This document shows, one piece after another, positions 8,675 through 17,739 of a stretch of DNA of 64,000 bases (the first letter of the stretch is position 1; each line of letters begins with the position of its first letter). This DNA is from CAINDI01 sp037127585 (GTDB lineage Bacteria > Verrucomicrobiota > Verrucomicrobiia > Palsa-1439), in assembly GCA_037127585.1 (NCBI GenBank), contig JBAXYB010000002.1:21495-85494 (forward strand), given 5' to 3'. The translations under genes and the position numbers were made by a program. The notes under the pieces are model-generated. The model worked only from the letters and a program-made list of their open reading frames with translations, was not told where the DNA came from and ran no database searches.

Positions 8675-9903
8675 TTATGTCGTGCCGCGATGTCGCGGCG
8701 ATAATGCGCGCCCTCGAAGTGAATCAACTCCACGCCCGCATACGCGCGCTGCACCGCTTCCGTAATGTTCGCGCCGAGGCCGGTCACGCCGAGGACCCGG
8801 CCGCCGTCAGTCACCAACGTGTCGCCAACCTGCTTCGTGCCGGCGTGAAACACGGTGACGTTAGCCAACTTACCGGCCTCTTTCAACCCGTCAATCACTT
8901 TCCCGCGTTCATAGTTACCGGGATAACCGCCGGCCGTCATGACCACGCACGCCGCCGCCCCGGGCTTCCATTTCACCGTAAATTTATCGAGCGTCCCGGC
9001 CGCCGTCGCGAGACAGGCTTCCACGAGATCAAAATCCATCCGCGGCACCACCACTTGCGTCTCCGGGTCGCCGAACCGGCAGTTGAACTCAATGACCTGC
9101 GGCCCCGTCTTCGTCAACATCAGCCCGGCATAGAGCACGCCCCGGTAATCAATGCCGTCGGCTTTCAACCCGGCCAATGTGCGCGCGAAAATATCTGTGG
9201 CATCCACCGGTATCCCCATCGGCGAATACGCCCCCATCCCCCCGGTATTCAACCCGGTATCATTGTCGCCGACGCGTTTGTGATCTTGGGCCGGCACGAG
9301 GATCTTGAAGTTCTGACCGTCCACCAACGCCATCACGCTGGCTTCTTCGCCGACGAGACAATCTTCGATGACGACCTGCGCGCCGGCATCGCCGAACACG
9401 CGTTTCTCCATGATGTCGGTAATGGCTTGTTCGGCTTCCGCCACGGTCTTGGCAACGATGACGCCTTTGCCGGCGGCGAGACCGTCGGCTTTGACGACAA
9501 TCGGCGCACCGTGTTGGCGGACGTAAGCGCGGGCGGCGGCCGGTTGGTCGAAGATGCCGGCGGCGGCGGTTGGGATGCCGTGTTTTAAGAGGAAGCGTTT
9601 CGAGAAAACTTTACTGCCTTCGAGTTGCGCTGCGGCTTGGGTCGGGCCGAAAATCCGGAGTCCGCGAGCGTGAAATGCGTCGGCGATGCCGGCGCAGAGG
9701 GGCACTTCGGGGCCGACGACGGTAAGATCAATTTGGTTTTCGGCAGCGAAGGCGACCGGATCGGTCAGGGTCACGCATTCGGCAAGTTGCGCGATACCGG
9801 GGTTACCGGGGGCGCAGTATAGTTTTGTGTCGTGCCGGCTTTGGGCCAGCTTCCACACCAAAGCATGTTCGCGGCCGCCGCCGCCAATAACCAAAACCTT
9901 CAT
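8671..9903 (-). CDS. purD: phosphoribosylamine-glycine ligase (GAR synthetase)
   Basis: PurD joins glycine to 5-phosphoribosylamine with ATP in the second step of purine synthesis. The protein begins MKVLVIGGGGREHALVWKLA, has the ATP-grasp segments VKADGLAAGKGV and FNCRFGDPETQ, and ends close to the usual family length (410 residues versus roughly 420-430). It is the first gene of a tight operon whose fusion gene supplies glycine (GlyA) and ribose-5-phosphate (RpiB). The start ATG at 9901-9903 is preceded by about 40 bp of non-coding sequence. Confidence 0.96.
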   Translation of the reverse strand: MKVLVIGGGGREHALVWKLAQSRHDTKLYCAPGNPGIAQLAECVTLTDPVAFAAENQIDLTVVGPEVPLCAGIADAFHARGLRIFGPTQAAAQLEGSKVFSKRFLLKHGIPTAAAGIFDQPAAARAYVRQHGAPIVVKADGLAAGKGVIVAKTVAEAEQAITDIMEKRVFGDAGAQVVIEDCLVGEEASVMALVDGQNFKILVPAQDHKRVGDNDTGLNTGGMGAYSPMGIPVDATDIFARTLAGLKADGIDYRGVLYAGLMLTKTGPQVIEFNCRFGDPETQVVVPRMDFDLVEACLATAAGTLDKFTVKWKPGAAACVVMTAGGYPGNYERGKVIDGLKEAGKLANVTVFHAGTKQVGDTLVTDGGRVLGVTGLGANITEAVQRAYAGVELIHFEGAHYRRDIAARHK

Positions 9904-9946
9904 AAACTCGCGGCGGCACTGTAGGAGAGTGCAGCAACTGGGTCAA

Positions 9947-10672
9947 CTACTTGGTTTTTGGTTTCTCAGCTTGGAGCGTGGTGCCTTTGTCGTTTTCGTC
10001 TTTGCCACGGAGAACCAGCCGATTGGCCTTCTTGGAGACTTTGCCGATGAAGGCGGCTTGCAAGGTGCTTGTCCCAAAATTACTGATCGTGTAACCGGCG
10101 GCGTTGCGGTCGGTGGTGACGAGCACGGCACCGGACAGCGCGAACGAGCCGTTGTTGTCGATGCCGTTGCCGTTGAGATCGAACCAGCCCGGCACGTTGT
10201 TCGTTGAGGGCGTGAGGGTGAATGTTTCGAGAGTCTTTTTGCCGTCAGATTCGACGGAGGCGGTCCAACTGCCGCTTAGGTCCGGGATAGGGCCGGGGGC
10301 GGGCGCTTTGAATTTCTGCGGGCCATGCGTGGTTTTAACGTGGCCGACAAATCCGCCATTGCCGCGCACGCGGCCTTCAATGATGCCGGCTTGGCTGCCG
10401 CCTTCGACGAATTCGGTGAAGCCGCCGACGATGTCGCCGTTGGCGTCGTTGTCCCAGGTTCCGGCAATGGTAAACGGGCCGAGCGCATCGAGCGAGATCC
10501 CGTAGCCGGTCGAGGTGAAGTCATTCGCAAAGGTCAGAAAGATCACGCCGCGATCTTGACCGAGAACGGTGATTTGCCACGGGGCGGCGGGTGCCACACC
10601 GGCAATTGATTGTGCGGTCACCAATAAACTAACCGCGGTCCCCAAAACTAATCCATAAATATATTTACGCAT
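9947..10672 (-). CDS. secreted hypothetical protein
   Basis: I do not recognise this 241-residue protein. It starts with a clear Sec signal peptide (MRKYIYGLVLGTAVSLLVTA, cleavage probably after SIAGVA). The rest is rich in Gly, Asn, Asp, Ser and Thr, as in extracellular beta-sheet proteins, with NDANGD and LNGNGIDNNGS turns that could bind calcium. The end is basic (KVSKKANRLVLRGKDEND). It lies between the nrdJ terminator and purD and may have its own promoter. Confidence 0.7.
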   Translation of the reverse strand: MRKYIYGLVLGTAVSLLVTAQSIAGVAPAAPWQITVLGQDRGVIFLTFANDFTSTGYGISLDALGPFTIAGTWDNDANGDIVGGFTEFVEGGSQAGIIEGRVRGNGGFVGHVKTTHGPQKFKAPAPGPIPDLSGSWTASVESDGKKTLETFTLTPSTNNVPGWFDLNGNGIDNNGSFALSGAVLVTTDRNAAGYTISNFGTSTLQAAFIGKVSKKANRLVLRGKDENDKGTTLQAEKPKTK

Positions 10673-10749
10673 CTGTTGCTGGCCTCCATTCCAGCGAAGA
10701 CAGTCGTAAAAAAGCCGATTTTGGGGGCAATTGCAATCTCAAAAACAAC

Positions 10750-10774
10750 AAACCCCGAGCTAGGCCCGGGGTTT
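10750..10774 (-). terminator. rho-independent terminator of nrdJ
   Basis: Inverted repeat with 8-bp arms AAACCCCG (10750-10757) and CGGGGTTT (10767-10774). On the minus strand it is followed by GTTGTTTTT. It sits 25 bp after the nrdJ stop codon. Confidence 0.8.
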
Positions 10775-10798
10775 GTGTGTTGGGATTGTGCTGGGTGT

Positions 10799-13700
10799 TT
10801 AGGAACAGCCCATGGAGTTGCCACAGTTCAGGCACTTGTAGCACGCGCCGTTGCGGACGGTGATCGCGCCGCAGGTGTCGCAGGTCGGGGCATCGGTCAT
10901 GAAGTGCGCGATGGTTTTGCTCAGGGCTTGGACGCTGGTCAACGGCCGGGCGGCGACTTCGCCGGTCTGTTCCAGATCCTGGACGGGCCGGTTGACGGCT
11001 TTTTGCTCTTGTTCGGCGACTTCTTTGAGTGGCAATTCGGTCTGGCCGGCGTTGGGCGAGTTGGCTTCGCGGTAGCCGGGGATGAACTGGCAAGCCAGCC
11101 AACGGAAGAGGTAGTCGGTGATCGACTTGGCAATCGGAATGTCCGGGTTCTTCGTGAAGCCGGACGGTTCGAACCGTTGGTGGGCGAATTTTTTGACGAG
11201 CGTTTCGAGCGGCACGCCGTATTGAAACGCCATGCTGACGAGGGTGCCGATGGTGTCCATGAGGCCGCCGATGGTCGAGCCTTCTTTGGCCATGGTGATG
11301 AACAACTCGCCGGGGGTGCCGTCTTCGTAGAGCCCGACGGTGATGTAGCCTTCGTGGCCGGCAATGTCGAATTTGTGCGTGACCGCCTGCCGCGTGTCCG
11401 GCAACCGATGGCGCAGGGGCGCGGCGGCGCGGGTGCGCAGTTCGTTAATTTCGGAATCGAGTTCGAGGATGCGCGATTTGAGTTCGTCCGTTTCCTGAAC
11501 GGTCGGGGCGGGCTTGCCGCTGTTGGTCTTGGACGTGTTGAGAGGCTGGGAACGTTTCGAGCCGTCCCGGTAGATCGCAACCGCCTTGAGGCCGAGCTTC
11601 CAGCCTTCAATGTACGTCTGCATGATGTCGTCAACCGTGGCGTCCTGGGGCATGTTGACGGTCTTGGAGATGGCGCCGCTGAGGAACGGTTGCGCCGCGG
11701 CCATCATCTTGAGGTGCGCCAGATAATGGATGGTGCGTTTGCCTTTGGCGGGTTTGAACGCGCAGTCGAACACCGGCAGGTGTTTGTCTTGCAGATCCGG
11801 CGCGCCTTCGATGGTGTCGTTCGCGTCGACGAACTTCACAATGTCGGTGATCTGGGACTCGCTGTAGCCGAGTTTGCGCAAGGCCATCGGCACGGTCCGG
11901 TTGACGATTTTCAGCATCCCGCCGCCGGCGAGGAGTTTGTATTTCACGAGCGCGATGTCGGGTTCGACGCCGGTGGTGTCGCAGTCCATCATGAACGCGA
12001 TCGTGCCGGTCGGCGCGAGGACGGTGACTTGGGAGTTGCGATAGCCGTACCGGCGACCGAGCTCGACGGCTTCGTCGCCACAACGTTGCGCGGCAGCCCG
12101 GAGGTAGTCGGGGCAGCTCGGGTGAATGCGTTTCACGGAGTCGCGATGTTGTTCCATGACTTGGAGCATCGGCTCGCGGTTCTTCTCGAAGCCTTCAAAC
12201 GCGCCGAGCTTCTCGGCGATCCGTGCGGATTGCACGTAGGCTTGGAGGTGGATGATGGCCGTCAACGCGCCGGCAATGGAGCGTCCTTCGTCGCTGTCGT
12301 AGGGCAGACCGAGCGCCATGAGCAGCGAACCGAGGTTCGCGTAGCCGAGACCGAGCGGGCGGAAGAGATGGCTGTTCTGCGCGATGTCATTGGTCGGATA
12401 ACTCGCGTTATCGACCATGATTTCCTGGGCGGTAATGAAGATTTCAGCGGCGGCTTTGTAGCGTTCGACATCAAAGGTGCCGTCGTCGCGGAGGAACTTC
12501 ATCAAATTCAGCGAGGCGAGGTTGCACGCGCTGTTGTCGAGGAACATGTACTCGGAGCACGGGTTGCTGGAGTTGATCGGTGCGGTGTTTTTGCAGGTGT
12601 GCCAGCGTTGGATGGTGTCCTCGTACTGGACGCCGGGATCGCCGCAGGTCCACGTGCCTTCGGCGATGCCTTGCATCAACTCGCGGGCTTTGTACGTCGG
12701 GCCGGGCTTGCTGGGGTCGGTGACCCAGTGGGTCGTCCAATCCTTGTCGTCGATGACGGCGCGCATGAACTCGTCGGTCACGCGGACGCTGAGGTTTTCA
12801 TTTTGGAACGAGACGGAGCCGTAGGCGTCCCCGTTGAAGTCGCCCGAATAGCCGGCTTCAATCAACGACCACGCTTTCCGCTCTTCCTTCGGCTTGGCTT
12901 CGATGAAGTCCTTGATGTCCGGATGCCAGACTTTCAAGGTGTTCATCTTCGCCGCGCGCCGGGTCTTGCCGCCCGATTTCACCACGCTGGCGATCGAATC
13001 GAACACGCGCAGGAACGACATCGGCCCGCTCGGCCGGCCGCCGCCGGACAGTTTCTCGCGCCGGCTGCGCAACGTGGAGAGATCGGTGCCGGTGCCGCTG
13101 CCATACTTGAAGAGCATCGCTTCGGCCCGCGCCAATTCCATGATGTCTTCCATCGTGTCGCCCACCGATTGGATGAAACAGGCTGAGCACTGCGGATACT
13201 CGTATTGCGTGGTGGCCTGTTTGATCTGGTTTGTCTGGCGGTCGAAGCAGAAGTTACCGGGGCCGCTGTTTTTCCCGATGTGATATTCGTGATAGAGACC
13301 GCAGTTGAACCAGACCGGCGAGTTAAACGAGCCGTACTGGTTGACGCACAACCAGGTCAACTCGTCATAGAACGCATCGGCGTCCTTATCGCTGGCGAAA
13401 TAGCCCTGCGCGCGACCCCAGTCTGAGACGGTGTTAGTGACGCGGTGGACGAGTTGCCGGACGCTGTGCTCGCGTTCGCTGGTGCCGTTCTCGCCGTAGA
13501 AATATTTTGAGACCACGACCTTCGTCGCGAGAATCGACCAGTTCTTCGGCACTTCGACGTTGTCCTGTTTGAAGATCGTCTTGCCGGCGTCATCGGTAAT
13601 CTCGGCTTTGCGGCGTTCCCATTCGAGTTCGTCGAACGGTTTCACGCCGGCCCGACTGAAAACGCGCGGCACAATTAGCCCATTTTTCTTGGCGCTCGGT

Positions 13701-13813
13701 TTGGATCGTTTACTCGGACTGCTGATGGTGGGAATATCGGCTTCAACTTCTTTACGGCTTAACTTTGTTTTATGCACAGAAAATACTCCTGTGCTCTGCT
13801 TCAGATTGATCAC
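10799..13813 (-). CDS. nrdJ: adenosylcobalamin-dependent (class II) ribonucleoside-diphosphate reductase
   Basis: Class II reductase makes deoxyribonucleotides with a radical generated from adenosylcobalamin and needs no oxygen and no NrdB partner. The 1004-residue protein has the substrate and active-site segments FNSPVWFNCGLY, GSGTGTDLSTLRS, NPCSEYMFLDNSACNL and APTGTIAFMMDCDTTG. The C-terminus carries a zinc-ribbon tail with CDTCG and CYKCLNCG and ends in a cysteine pair arrangement. The start is a GTG at 13811-13813, five bases after AGGAGG. The region upstream has candidate NrdR boxes. The cobalamin adenosyltransferase at 4365-4886 would supply its cofactor. Confidence 0.96.
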   Translation of the reverse strand: MINLKQSTGVFSVHKTKLSRKEVEADIPTISSPSKRSKPSAKKNGLIVPRVFSRAGVKPFDELEWERRKAEITDDAGKTIFKQDNVEVPKNWSILATKVVVSKYFYGENGTSEREHSVRQLVHRVTNTVSDWGRAQGYFASDKDADAFYDELTWLCVNQYGSFNSPVWFNCGLYHEYHIGKNSGPGNFCFDRQTNQIKQATTQYEYPQCSACFIQSVGDTMEDIMELARAEAMLFKYGSGTGTDLSTLRSRREKLSGGGRPSGPMSFLRVFDSIASVVKSGGKTRRAAKMNTLKVWHPDIKDFIEAKPKEERKAWSLIEAGYSGDFNGDAYGSVSFQNENLSVRVTDEFMRAVIDDKDWTTHWVTDPSKPGPTYKARELMQGIAEGTWTCGDPGVQYEDTIQRWHTCKNTAPINSSNPCSEYMFLDNSACNLASLNLMKFLRDDGTFDVERYKAAAEIFITAQEIMVDNASYPTNDIAQNSHLFRPLGLGYANLGSLLMALGLPYDSDEGRSIAGALTAIIHLQAYVQSARIAEKLGAFEGFEKNREPMLQVMEQHRDSVKRIHPSCPDYLRAAAQRCGDEAVELGRRYGYRNSQVTVLAPTGTIAFMMDCDTTGVEPDIALVKYKLLAGGGMLKIVNRTVPMALRKLGYSESQITDIVKFVDANDTIEGAPDLQDKHLPVFDCAFKPAKGKRTIHYLAHLKMMAAAQPFLSGAISKTVNMPQDATVDDIMQTYIEGWKLGLKAVAIYRDGSKRSQPLNTSKTNSGKPAPTVQETDELKSRILELDSEINELRTRAAAPLRHRLPDTRQAVTHKFDIAGHEGYITVGLYEDGTPGELFITMAKEGSTIGGLMDTIGTLVSMAFQYGVPLETLVKKFAHQRFEPSGFTKNPDIPIAKSITDYLFRWLACQFIPGYREANSPNAGQTELPLKEVAEQEQKAVNRPVQDLEQTGEVAARPLTSVQALSKTIAHFMTDAPTCDTCGAITVRNGACYKCLNCGNSMGCS

Positions 13814-13881
13814 AGCTGCCTCCTAATTCTGCCCCGCGTCGTAATTCTGCAATTTCTGGGAAAGAGGAAACGTGCCCCAAA

Positions 13882-13929
13882 CCCCCTCTAATAGTGACGT
13901 GCACCACTGTAAGACCCCACATATGGTGT
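13882..13929 (-). promoter_or_regulatory. candidate NrdR box pair upstream of nrdJ
   Basis: 13914-13929 reads ACACCATATGTGGGGT on the minus strand, matching 12 of 16 positions of the NrdR consensus ACACTATATATAGTGT as I recall it. A weaker half-conserved site (ATAGTG core) occupies 13882-13897. The two sites start 32 bp apart, about three helical turns, which is the spacing typical of NrdR pairs. They lie about 70-115 bp upstream of the nrdJ start. Confidence 0.5.
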
Positions 13930-13951
13930 TTCAAGAAAAAAGTGTTCCGGA

Positions 13952-15397
13952 TCACAACTTTTTTTCAAAGTGACGTTTTTGTGGCGGTTTTGCGACGAAA
14001 TCTTTTCGCTCACGCGCCCGGAGTTCGAGCACGACCGGGCAACTGGTGAAGCTGTACGTCGCCCGGACTTTGTCCGTGAGGAAGCGTTCGTAGTGTTTCG
14101 TCAAACAATCCACATCATTGACGAATAAAAGGAACCGCGGCGGCCGTGTGGACTTCTGGAAAGCATAATAAATTTTGAATCGCCGGCCGCCCACGTACGA
14201 CGGTGGATACGCGTCGATGGCGCGGGCGAGCAACCGGTTCAACGCCGGCGTCTCGATCTCTTTCTCCATCTCGCTGTCGATAACGCCAATGGCTTTGAAT
14301 AACTCGTTCACCCCTTGGCCGGTCTTCGCCGACGTGAATAACACCGTTGCCCAATCCAAAAAGAACAATTCCTTGTGCAGCGCCTCGATGTATTCATCGC
14401 GAAAATCTTTCTGGCGCTTGCCGGCAGCTTTCATATGGCGCGTTTTCGCGTCCAATTCAGCGGCGAGATCCCACTTGTTGACCAAGATCACGCAGGCGCG
14501 TTTGGCTTCCGCGATTTGGCCGCCGATCTTCTGATCCTGTTTCGTCACGCCGGCCACGGCATCGAGCACGAGCACGGCCACGTCGCATTCCCGGATCGAG
14601 CGTTCCGCGCGCATCAACCCAAATTGATCCACCGACGTATTAATCTTGCTCCGGTGCCGCAACCCGGCCGTGTCGATGAGCATGTATTCCTTGCCGGCGA
14701 GCCTGAACGGCACGTCCACCGAATCGCGCGTCGTCCCGGCCACCTCGCTCACGATGGTCCGGTCGCTCTTCAAGAGAGCATTCACCAGCGACGATTTACC
14801 GACGTTGGGGCGGCCCACAATCGCAATGCGCGTGGGGCGGACCGCGACTTCGACTTCGCCGACCGGGAAATCCGCTGTCGCCGTTTCCACGAGACCTTCA
14901 ACGCCCTGCCCGTGAATCGCCGCGATGGCGAACGTCGCCTCGAATCCCAGTTCGCTGAACTCCGCCACATCTTTGGCGCGTTGCTCGTTATCAACCTTGT
15001 TCACCGCGAGAAAGACCGGCTTACCGCTCCGCCGCAATTTCTTCGCGATCTCCAAATCCAACGGCGTCACCCCGGCCGTCACGTCGACAACCATCACCAA
15101 TGCGTTGGCCATCTCGATCGCGACTTCCGCCTGGCGTTTCGACGCGATGGCGATCAAGTCGCCGCCCTTCTCCTCGTCCATGAACGCGATCCCGCCGGTA
15201 TCCACCACCTCAAAATGTTTATTCCCACTCTCCGCCGGCGCGCTGACCCGGTCGCGCGTCACGCCGGGTTCTTCGTGGACAATGGCAATGCGCCGCCCGG
15301 CAATGCAATTGAAGAGCGCACTCTTCCCGACATTGGGGCGGCCGACGATGGCCAAGATGTGTTTTTTCGCAGTCACAACGGAAACTCGCACGCGCAT
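13952..15397 (-). CDS. der: ribosome biogenesis GTPase Der (EngA)
   Basis: Der is an essential double GTPase that assists maturation of the 50S subunit. Two G domains are visible, each with a P-loop: GRPNVGKSALFN near the N-terminus and GRPNVGKSSLVN after it. Each has its own DTAG/DTGG and NKxD motifs (NKVD, NKWD), followed by a C-terminal KH-like domain. I chose the ATG at 15395-15397 (481 residues), because a start at 15484 would add about 29 residues without family counterpart and would overlap rsmB. A GTG a few codons inside is also possible. Confidence 0.94.
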   Translation of the reverse strand: MRVRVSVVTAKKHILAIVGRPNVGKSALFNCIAGRRIAIVHEEPGVTRDRVSAPAESGNKHFEVVDTGGIAFMDEEKGGDLIAIASKRQAEVAIEMANALVMVVDVTAGVTPLDLEIAKKLRRSGKPVFLAVNKVDNEQRAKDVAEFSELGFEATFAIAAIHGQGVEGLVETATADFPVGEVEVAVRPTRIAIVGRPNVGKSSLVNALLKSDRTIVSEVAGTTRDSVDVPFRLAGKEYMLIDTAGLRHRSKINTSVDQFGLMRAERSIRECDVAVLVLDAVAGVTKQDQKIGGQIAEAKRACVILVNKWDLAAELDAKTRHMKAAGKRQKDFRDEYIEALHKELFFLDWATVLFTSAKTGQGVNELFKAIGVIDSEMEKEIETPALNRLLARAIDAYPPSYVGGRRFKIYYAFQKSTRPPRFLLFVNDVDCLTKHYERFLTDKVRATYSFTSCPVVLELRARERKDFVAKPPQKRHFEKKL

Positions 15398-15469
15398 CCT
15401 AGCCGCGCGAAACTTTTTGTCCAGCCCCGGACTCGCTTCGGCGCAAAATATTATGCTAGCTTTTCCGAA

Positions 15470-16642
15470 ATGACTGCCCGGCAAATCGCTCTTGAACTTC
15501 TCGACGCCTGGCCGCGCGCGCGCCAGTTCGCCGACGAGCTGCTCGACGAACGGGCGAAACTACCGGCGCAAGACCGCGCTTTCGTGCAGGAACTCTTCTA
15601 CGGCTGTCTCCGGCACCGGCTCGAGCTCGATTATCTAATCGAGTCCGTCGCCGGCAAGAAACCGCGCCCGGTCGTGGCCAATCTGCTCCATCTCGGCCTC
15701 TACCAACTTCACTACCAGAAGACCGCCCCGCACGCTGCCGTGCATGAAACCGTCGAACTCGCGAAACAGCACGTCAGCCCGGCCGAAGTGCGCTTCATCA
15801 ATGCCGTGCTCCGCCGGACCGACCCGGCCGCGCTGGAACGCGCCGAACCGTGGGTGCGGCTGTCGCATCCGCGCTGGTTGTATGACCGGCACGGTGCCGC
15901 GTGGTGCGAATGGAACAATCAACCGCCCTCCATATATATACGGATCAATACGCTCCGAACCGGCGGCACAACCTCGCCTCTAGCGGCTGAGCCGACCGCT
16001 CATCCGTTGGCGTGGCGCGTTACTGACTCAGCCGGCATGTTTAGCTCACCGGCCTGGAAGAATGGCGAGTTCTATGTGCAAGATCCGTCCACGTTGCTTG
16101 CGGTAGATGCGCTTGACCCGCAACCGGGCGAGGCCATTCTTGATATGTGCGCCGCGCCGGGCGGTAAGACCACCTACATCGCCGCAAAAATGCAGAACCG
16201 CGGCCAGATCATCGCCGCCGATTCGTCGAATGTCCGGCTGGGTTTGGTGACGGAGAATTGCCGGCGGCTTGGGATTACCATCGTCGCGACCTTGGCCTGC
16301 GCGAATGGCCGGTGTCTGCGCGGCCGGCAATTCGATCGGGTGCTCGTTGATGCGCCGTGCTCAAATACCGGCGTCATGCGGCGGCGGGTGGACTTACGGT
16401 GGCGGCTCCAACCGGCGGAAATCACCCGGTTGGCCGCGATCCAGAAAAAGTTGCTCACGGATGCCGGTCAGTTTGTGAAGCCGGGCGGGGTGCTTGTCTA
16501 CAGCACGTGCAGTGTCGAGGCGCAGGAAAACGAGCAGGTGGTCACGCAGCTACCGGGGTTTGTGATCGAAGCCCAGCGCGCCGTGGTGCCGCCGCGCGAT
16601 CAGATGGACGGCGCGTTTATCTGTAAATTGCGCGCGCCGTAA
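15470..16642 (+). CDS. rsmB: 16S rRNA (cytosine-5) methyltransferase, RsmB/Sun family
   Basis: This is a SAM-dependent methyltransferase of 390 residues, modifying cytosine in 16S rRNA (C967 in E. coli). A NusB-like helical domain (about residues 1-130) precedes the Rossmann domain. The SAM loop is DMCAAPGGKTTYIAAKM. Motif IV is DAPCSNTGVMRRRVDLRW with the release cysteine, and motif VI is YSTCSVEAQEN with the nucleophilic cysteine. The ATG at 15470 fits the N-terminal family pattern; the frame is open much further upstream, antisense to der, but that part is not coding. The gene is divergent from der with a 72-bp gap. Confidence 0.93.
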   Translation: MTARQIALELLDAWPRARQFADELLDERAKLPAQDRAFVQELFYGCLRHRLELDYLIESVAGKKPRPVVANLLHLGLYQLHYQKTAPHAAVHETVELAKQHVSPAEVRFINAVLRRTDPAALERAEPWVRLSHPRWLYDRHGAAWCEWNNQPPSIYIRINTLRTGGTTSPLAAEPTAHPLAWRVTDSAGMFSSPAWKNGEFYVQDPSTLLAVDALDPQPGEAILDMCAAPGGKTTYIAAKMQNRGQIIAADSSNVRLGLVTENCRRLGITIVATLACANGRCLRGRQFDRVLVDAPCSNTGVMRRRVDLRWRLQPAEITRLAAIQKKLLTDAGQFVKPGGVLVYSTCSVEAQENEQVVTQLPGFVIEAQRAVVPPRDQMDGAFICKLRAP

Positions 16643-16643
16643 T

Positions 16644-16709
16644 GTGGGAGCGGCCTCAGTGCCGCGACCGACAACTCAACATCTGTCGCGGCGCTGAGGC
16701 CGCTCCCAC
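16644..16709. repeat. GTGGGAGC-type palindromic repeat, intergenic
   Basis: Perfect inverted repeat with 16-bp arms, GTGGGAGCGGCCTCAG (16644-16659) and its complement (16694-16709). An inner GC-rich match extends the hairpin. It starts two bases after the rsmB stop. The same arm core recurs at 28437-28489 and 36612-36683. Confidence 0.85.
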
Positions 16710-16724
16710 GTTCTTAAAATAGAA

Positions 16725-16754
16725 CGGCTCTCGTCCGTTGCCGAACGAGAGCCG
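16725..16754 (-). terminator. terminator of the sigma factor/LTxxQ operon
   Basis: Ten-base arms CGGCTCTCGT (16725-16734) and ACGAGAGCCG (16745-16754), followed on the minus strand by TTCTATTTT. It lies 20 bp after the stop of the last gene in the operon. It could also stop rsmB transcripts from the other side. Confidence 0.7.
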
Positions 16755-16774
16755 CCTGGAAGGATCAACGTCAA

Positions 16775-17266
16775 TTACTCAGCGGGAGCAGGCTTCGGAG
16801 ACTTCTTTTCGCCCTGATCGCCGCGCGGGCCTTTGCCCATGCGTTCGCGAATTTCTGCCAGTCCCTTGTCGAGGGTGGCTTTCTGCTCGTCCGTGAGCGA
16901 GGCGCGAAGCTGTTCGACGTAGCCCTTGCGGGTATCCATCAACGGCTTGCGTTGTTCCAACAGCTTTTTAATCGCGTCTTTATCCTTGGCGGCATGGGCT
17001 TTTTGCATCTCTTCTTTGAAGCCCGGGTGCGTCTTGTCCCACGCGTCCGCGTCTTTCTTGAACGCGGTTTCGAGGCCGTCGTATTTTGTCTTCTGATCGG
17101 CGGTGAGCTTCAGGTCATCGAGGATGGGGGGAGGCAACAGATGCTCCATCATCTTCGCGGCGCCGCGGTGGATATCGCCTTTGGCGGGGGCCTTGTCGTC
17201 CGCATACGCGTACGACGTGACCAAGCCAATGATGGCTAGGGCGGTGAGTGCTTTCAGTAACTTCAT
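16775..17266 (-). CDS. periplasmic LTxxQ (Spy/CpxP-like) protein
   Basis: This is a 163-residue exported protein with signal peptide MKLLKALTALAIIGLVTSYAYA. The mature part is helical and highly charged, with two LTxxQ motifs (LTADQ and LTDEQ), as in the Spy/CpxP chaperones and metal-sensing relatives. The start is the ATG at 17264-17266, which overlaps the previous stop as ATGA; the open frame upstream lacks a signal peptide. It is the last gene of a four-gene sigma factor operon. By analogy it may bind misfolded proteins or metals in the periplasm; this is inferred. Confidence 0.8.
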   Translation of the reverse strand: MKLLKALTALAIIGLVTSYAYADDKAPAKGDIHRGAAKMMEHLLPPPILDDLKLTADQKTKYDGLETAFKKDADAWDKTHPGFKEEMQKAHAAKDKDAIKKLLEQRKPLMDTRKGYVEQLRASLTDEQKATLDKGLAEIRERMGKGPRGDQGEKKSPKPAPAE

Positions 17267-17739
17267 GGGTTCTCCTTTTGGGGGTTCTCGGTTTTGGTTT
17301 CTCGGTTCTCGGCTGGCGGCGGCTTGTGACCACGCGGCGGGAACGGGGGTTCTTCGCCGGGATGTTCCTGCCGCCACTTATCTTCAAATTCTTTGCGCTG
17401 TTGCCGGAATTGTTCCCGGGCTTTCTCGCGTTGCTCGGGTGACATTTTTTTCCACCGGTCGCCATTCTCTTTCAAGCGCTGCCGCTCTTCCGGAGTCATC
17501 TCCACAAACCGTTTGATGCGTTCATGAATGAATTGCCGTTCCTCCGGCGGCATCTGATTGAGTGCGCTGTGTAACCGGAGAACTTGCATCTTCGCTTCTG
17601 GCGGCAACTTGCTCCAGTTCTCGTTGGCGCGTTGCTCCATCTGCGCCTTCTGTTCGTCAGTTAATGGCTGCCGGTCGCGCGGCGGCTCTTGCGCCGCGGC
17701 GCCAACTGCTATCAGCAATGCGAGCACGAGCCATTTCAT
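17263..17739 (-). CDS. secreted DUF3106/LTxxQ-like protein
   Basis: This is a 158-residue protein with signal peptide MKWLVLALLIAVGAAAQ. The helical body is very rich in Arg, Glu, Gln and Pro. Motifs LTDEQ, MTPEERQRL and MSPEQREKAREQ resemble DUF3106 and the LTxxQ family. The C-terminal 30 residues are Pro/Lys-rich and probably disordered. It overlaps its neighbours on both sides by ATGA, so its production is likely coupled to the membrane protein upstream and the Spy-like protein downstream. Confidence 0.7.
   Translation of the reverse strand: MKWLVLALLIAVGAAAQEPPRDRQPLTDEQKAQMEQRANENWSKLPPEAKMQVLRLHSALNQMPPEERQFIHERIKRFVEMTPEERQRLKENGDRWKKMSPEQREKAREQFRQQRKEFEDKWRQEHPGEEPPFPPRGHKPPPAENRETKTENPQKENP

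Noticed and set aside
10676..13186. 836-codon open frame on the plus strand
   Set aside because: It is antisense to nrdJ, whose protein is clearly conserved; GC-rich codon bias keeps the opposite strand open.
13814..13951. Cobalamin riboswitch before nrdJ
   Set aside because: The 138-bp region lacks the B12-box pattern and space for the fold; NrdR-like sites explain it better.
14375..15469. Long upstream open extension of rsmB
   Set aside because: It is antisense to der and has no methyltransferase features; the family start fits ATG 15470.
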